This document shows positions 63,493-64,000 of a DNA stretch of 64,000 nt, in pieces. The notes beneath the pieces were generated by a model, which had not been told where the DNA came from, made no database searches, and worked only from the letters and a program-made list of their open reading frames with translations. Source of the DNA: Komagataeibacter sp. FNDCF1 (GTDB lineage Bacteria; Pseudomonadota; Alphaproteobacteria; Acetobacterales; Acetobacteraceae); assembly GCF_021295335.1 (NCBI RefSeq), contig NZ_JAIWOT010000001.1, forward strand, positions 3,123,501-3,187,500. Reading direction: 5' to 3'. The position numbers and the translations under genes are program-made. The stretch's first letter is position 1, and every line of letters begins with the position of its first letter.

Positions 63493-63882
63493 ATGCCCTC
63501 GATTTTCAATGATTTACTGACAACCCCCGCCCATGCGCAGGCGGCAGGCGGCGGCCTGCTCAGCGGGGATGGCATCATGGCCGTGCTGCCTTATGTCGCC
63601 ATGTTCGCCATTTTCTATTTCCTGCTCATCCGCCCCCAGCAGGTCAAGCAGAAGCAGCTGCGCAGTCAGCTGTCCTCCCTGCGCCGGGGTGACCGGGTGC
63701 TGACGGCAGGGGGCATCATCGGCGTGGTGCAGAAGGTACAGGCGGAGTCCAACGAGGTCGAGGTCGAGATCGCGCAGGGCGTGCGCGTGGCCGTGCTGCG
63801 CGATACCATCAGTTCGGTCATTACCAGCGCGGCCACCCCCGCCAATGACACAAAGCCCGAGACGGCCAAGAAGAACGCCTGA
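63493..63882 (+). CDS. yajC: Preprotein translocase subunit YajC
   Basis: YajC is a small accessory protein of the SecDF complex. The 129-residue product has one span (VLPYVAMFAIFYFLLIRPQQ) followed by the invariant RPQQxKxKQ stretch and LRRGDRVLTAGGIIGVV. GGAAAG precedes the ATG. secD is expected just downstream, beyond the window. Confidence 0.95.
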   Translation: MPSIFNDLLTTPAHAQAAGGGLLSGDGIMAVLPYVAMFAIFYFLLIRPQQVKQKQLRSQLSSLRRGDRVLTAGGIIGVVQKVQAESNEVEVEIAQGVRVAVLRDTISSVITSAATPANDTKPETAKKNA

Positions 63883-63970
63883 CCCCGCTTTATTGTTCCA
63901 TCGTTCCGCGCGCGCGGGCGAACTTCCCCCCTGCTGTGCCGTTCTTGGTGCAAAGCAGGAGTGATGGTGA

Positions 63971-64000
63971 ATGCACACGCAGCCCGGCGCCGCCCCGACT
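63971..64000 (+). CDS. Possible start of the next gene (secD expected)
   Basis: AGGAG (63957-63961) lies 9 bases before ATG 63971 and 2 before ATG 63964. At most 12 codons are in the window, so neither the frame nor the identity can be fixed. SecD is expected only from the usual yajC-secD order. Confidence 0.25.
   Translation, partial: MHTQPGAAPT

Overview
The window is GC-rich, densely coded DNA from an acetic acid bacterium, most likely Komagataeibacter (formerly Gluconacetobacter/Acetobacter xylinus). The strongest evidence is the cellulose synthase cluster at the left edge: the end of bcsB, complete bcsC and bcsD, then a secreted family 3 beta-glucosidase. bcsD and a linked beta-glucosidase are characteristic of cellulose-producing acetic acid bacteria. 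The housekeeping genes (aroK-aroB fusion, scpA-scpB-tatB-tatC-serS, xerD-accA, DUF815-yajC) also fit Acetobacteraceae.

Layout. 1-9000: cellulose synthesis and export, ending with a secreted protein of possible chorismate-lyase fold. 9000-15700: cupin, Nudix hydrolase, htpG, mtnA, aspS. 15700-26400: eipB, xth, an IscA/ErpA-type protein, dgt, then a tight forward run argS-SPOR-scpA-scpB-tatB-tatC-serS. 26400-37000: SUV3-like helicase, ferredoxin-NADP reductase, glutathione reductase, a small secreted protein, class II DAHP synthase, nicotinate phosphoribosyltransferase, an unrecognised small protein, gltX. 37000-41600 (minus): trmJ, cysS, prfC, rpsD. 41600-49500: HdeD-like membrane protein, an exported Rossmann-type protein, a single-span membrane protein, a secreted endonuclease/exonuclease/phosphatase-family protein, carbonic anhydrase, alaS, TenA-like protein, GtrA-like protein. 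49600-53900 (minus): three tandem OmpA-family paralogues, each with its own promoter region and terminator. 54100-58300: aroKB fusion, small membrane protein, xerD, accA. 58300-64000: CinA-N-like protein, SMP-30/gluconolactonase, a GNAT-Nudix fusion coupled to a Rieske oxygenase, a DUF815 ATPase, and yajC.

How the genes fit together. The bcs cluster forms the inner-membrane, periplasmic and outer-membrane path for cellulose. Six aminoacyl-tRNA synthetases (Asp, Arg, Ser, Glu, Cys, Ala) plus rpsD, prfC and trmJ make this a translation-rich stretch. aroKB and class II DAHP synthase serve aromatic synthesis. Many genes are translationally coupled (ATGA/TGATG overlaps), and several convergent pairs overlap at their 3' ends.

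I found no defence system, CRISPR array, tRNA, rRNA, prophage or transposase. The features most worth a second look are a hairpin-rich intergenic element present three times, the three OmpA paralogues whose C-terminal halves look homogenised, the secreted chorismate-lyase-like protein coupled to the beta-glucosidase, a Rossmann-domain protein with a Tat-type signal, and the GNAT-Nudix/Rieske pair. None of these is proven to be a new system.
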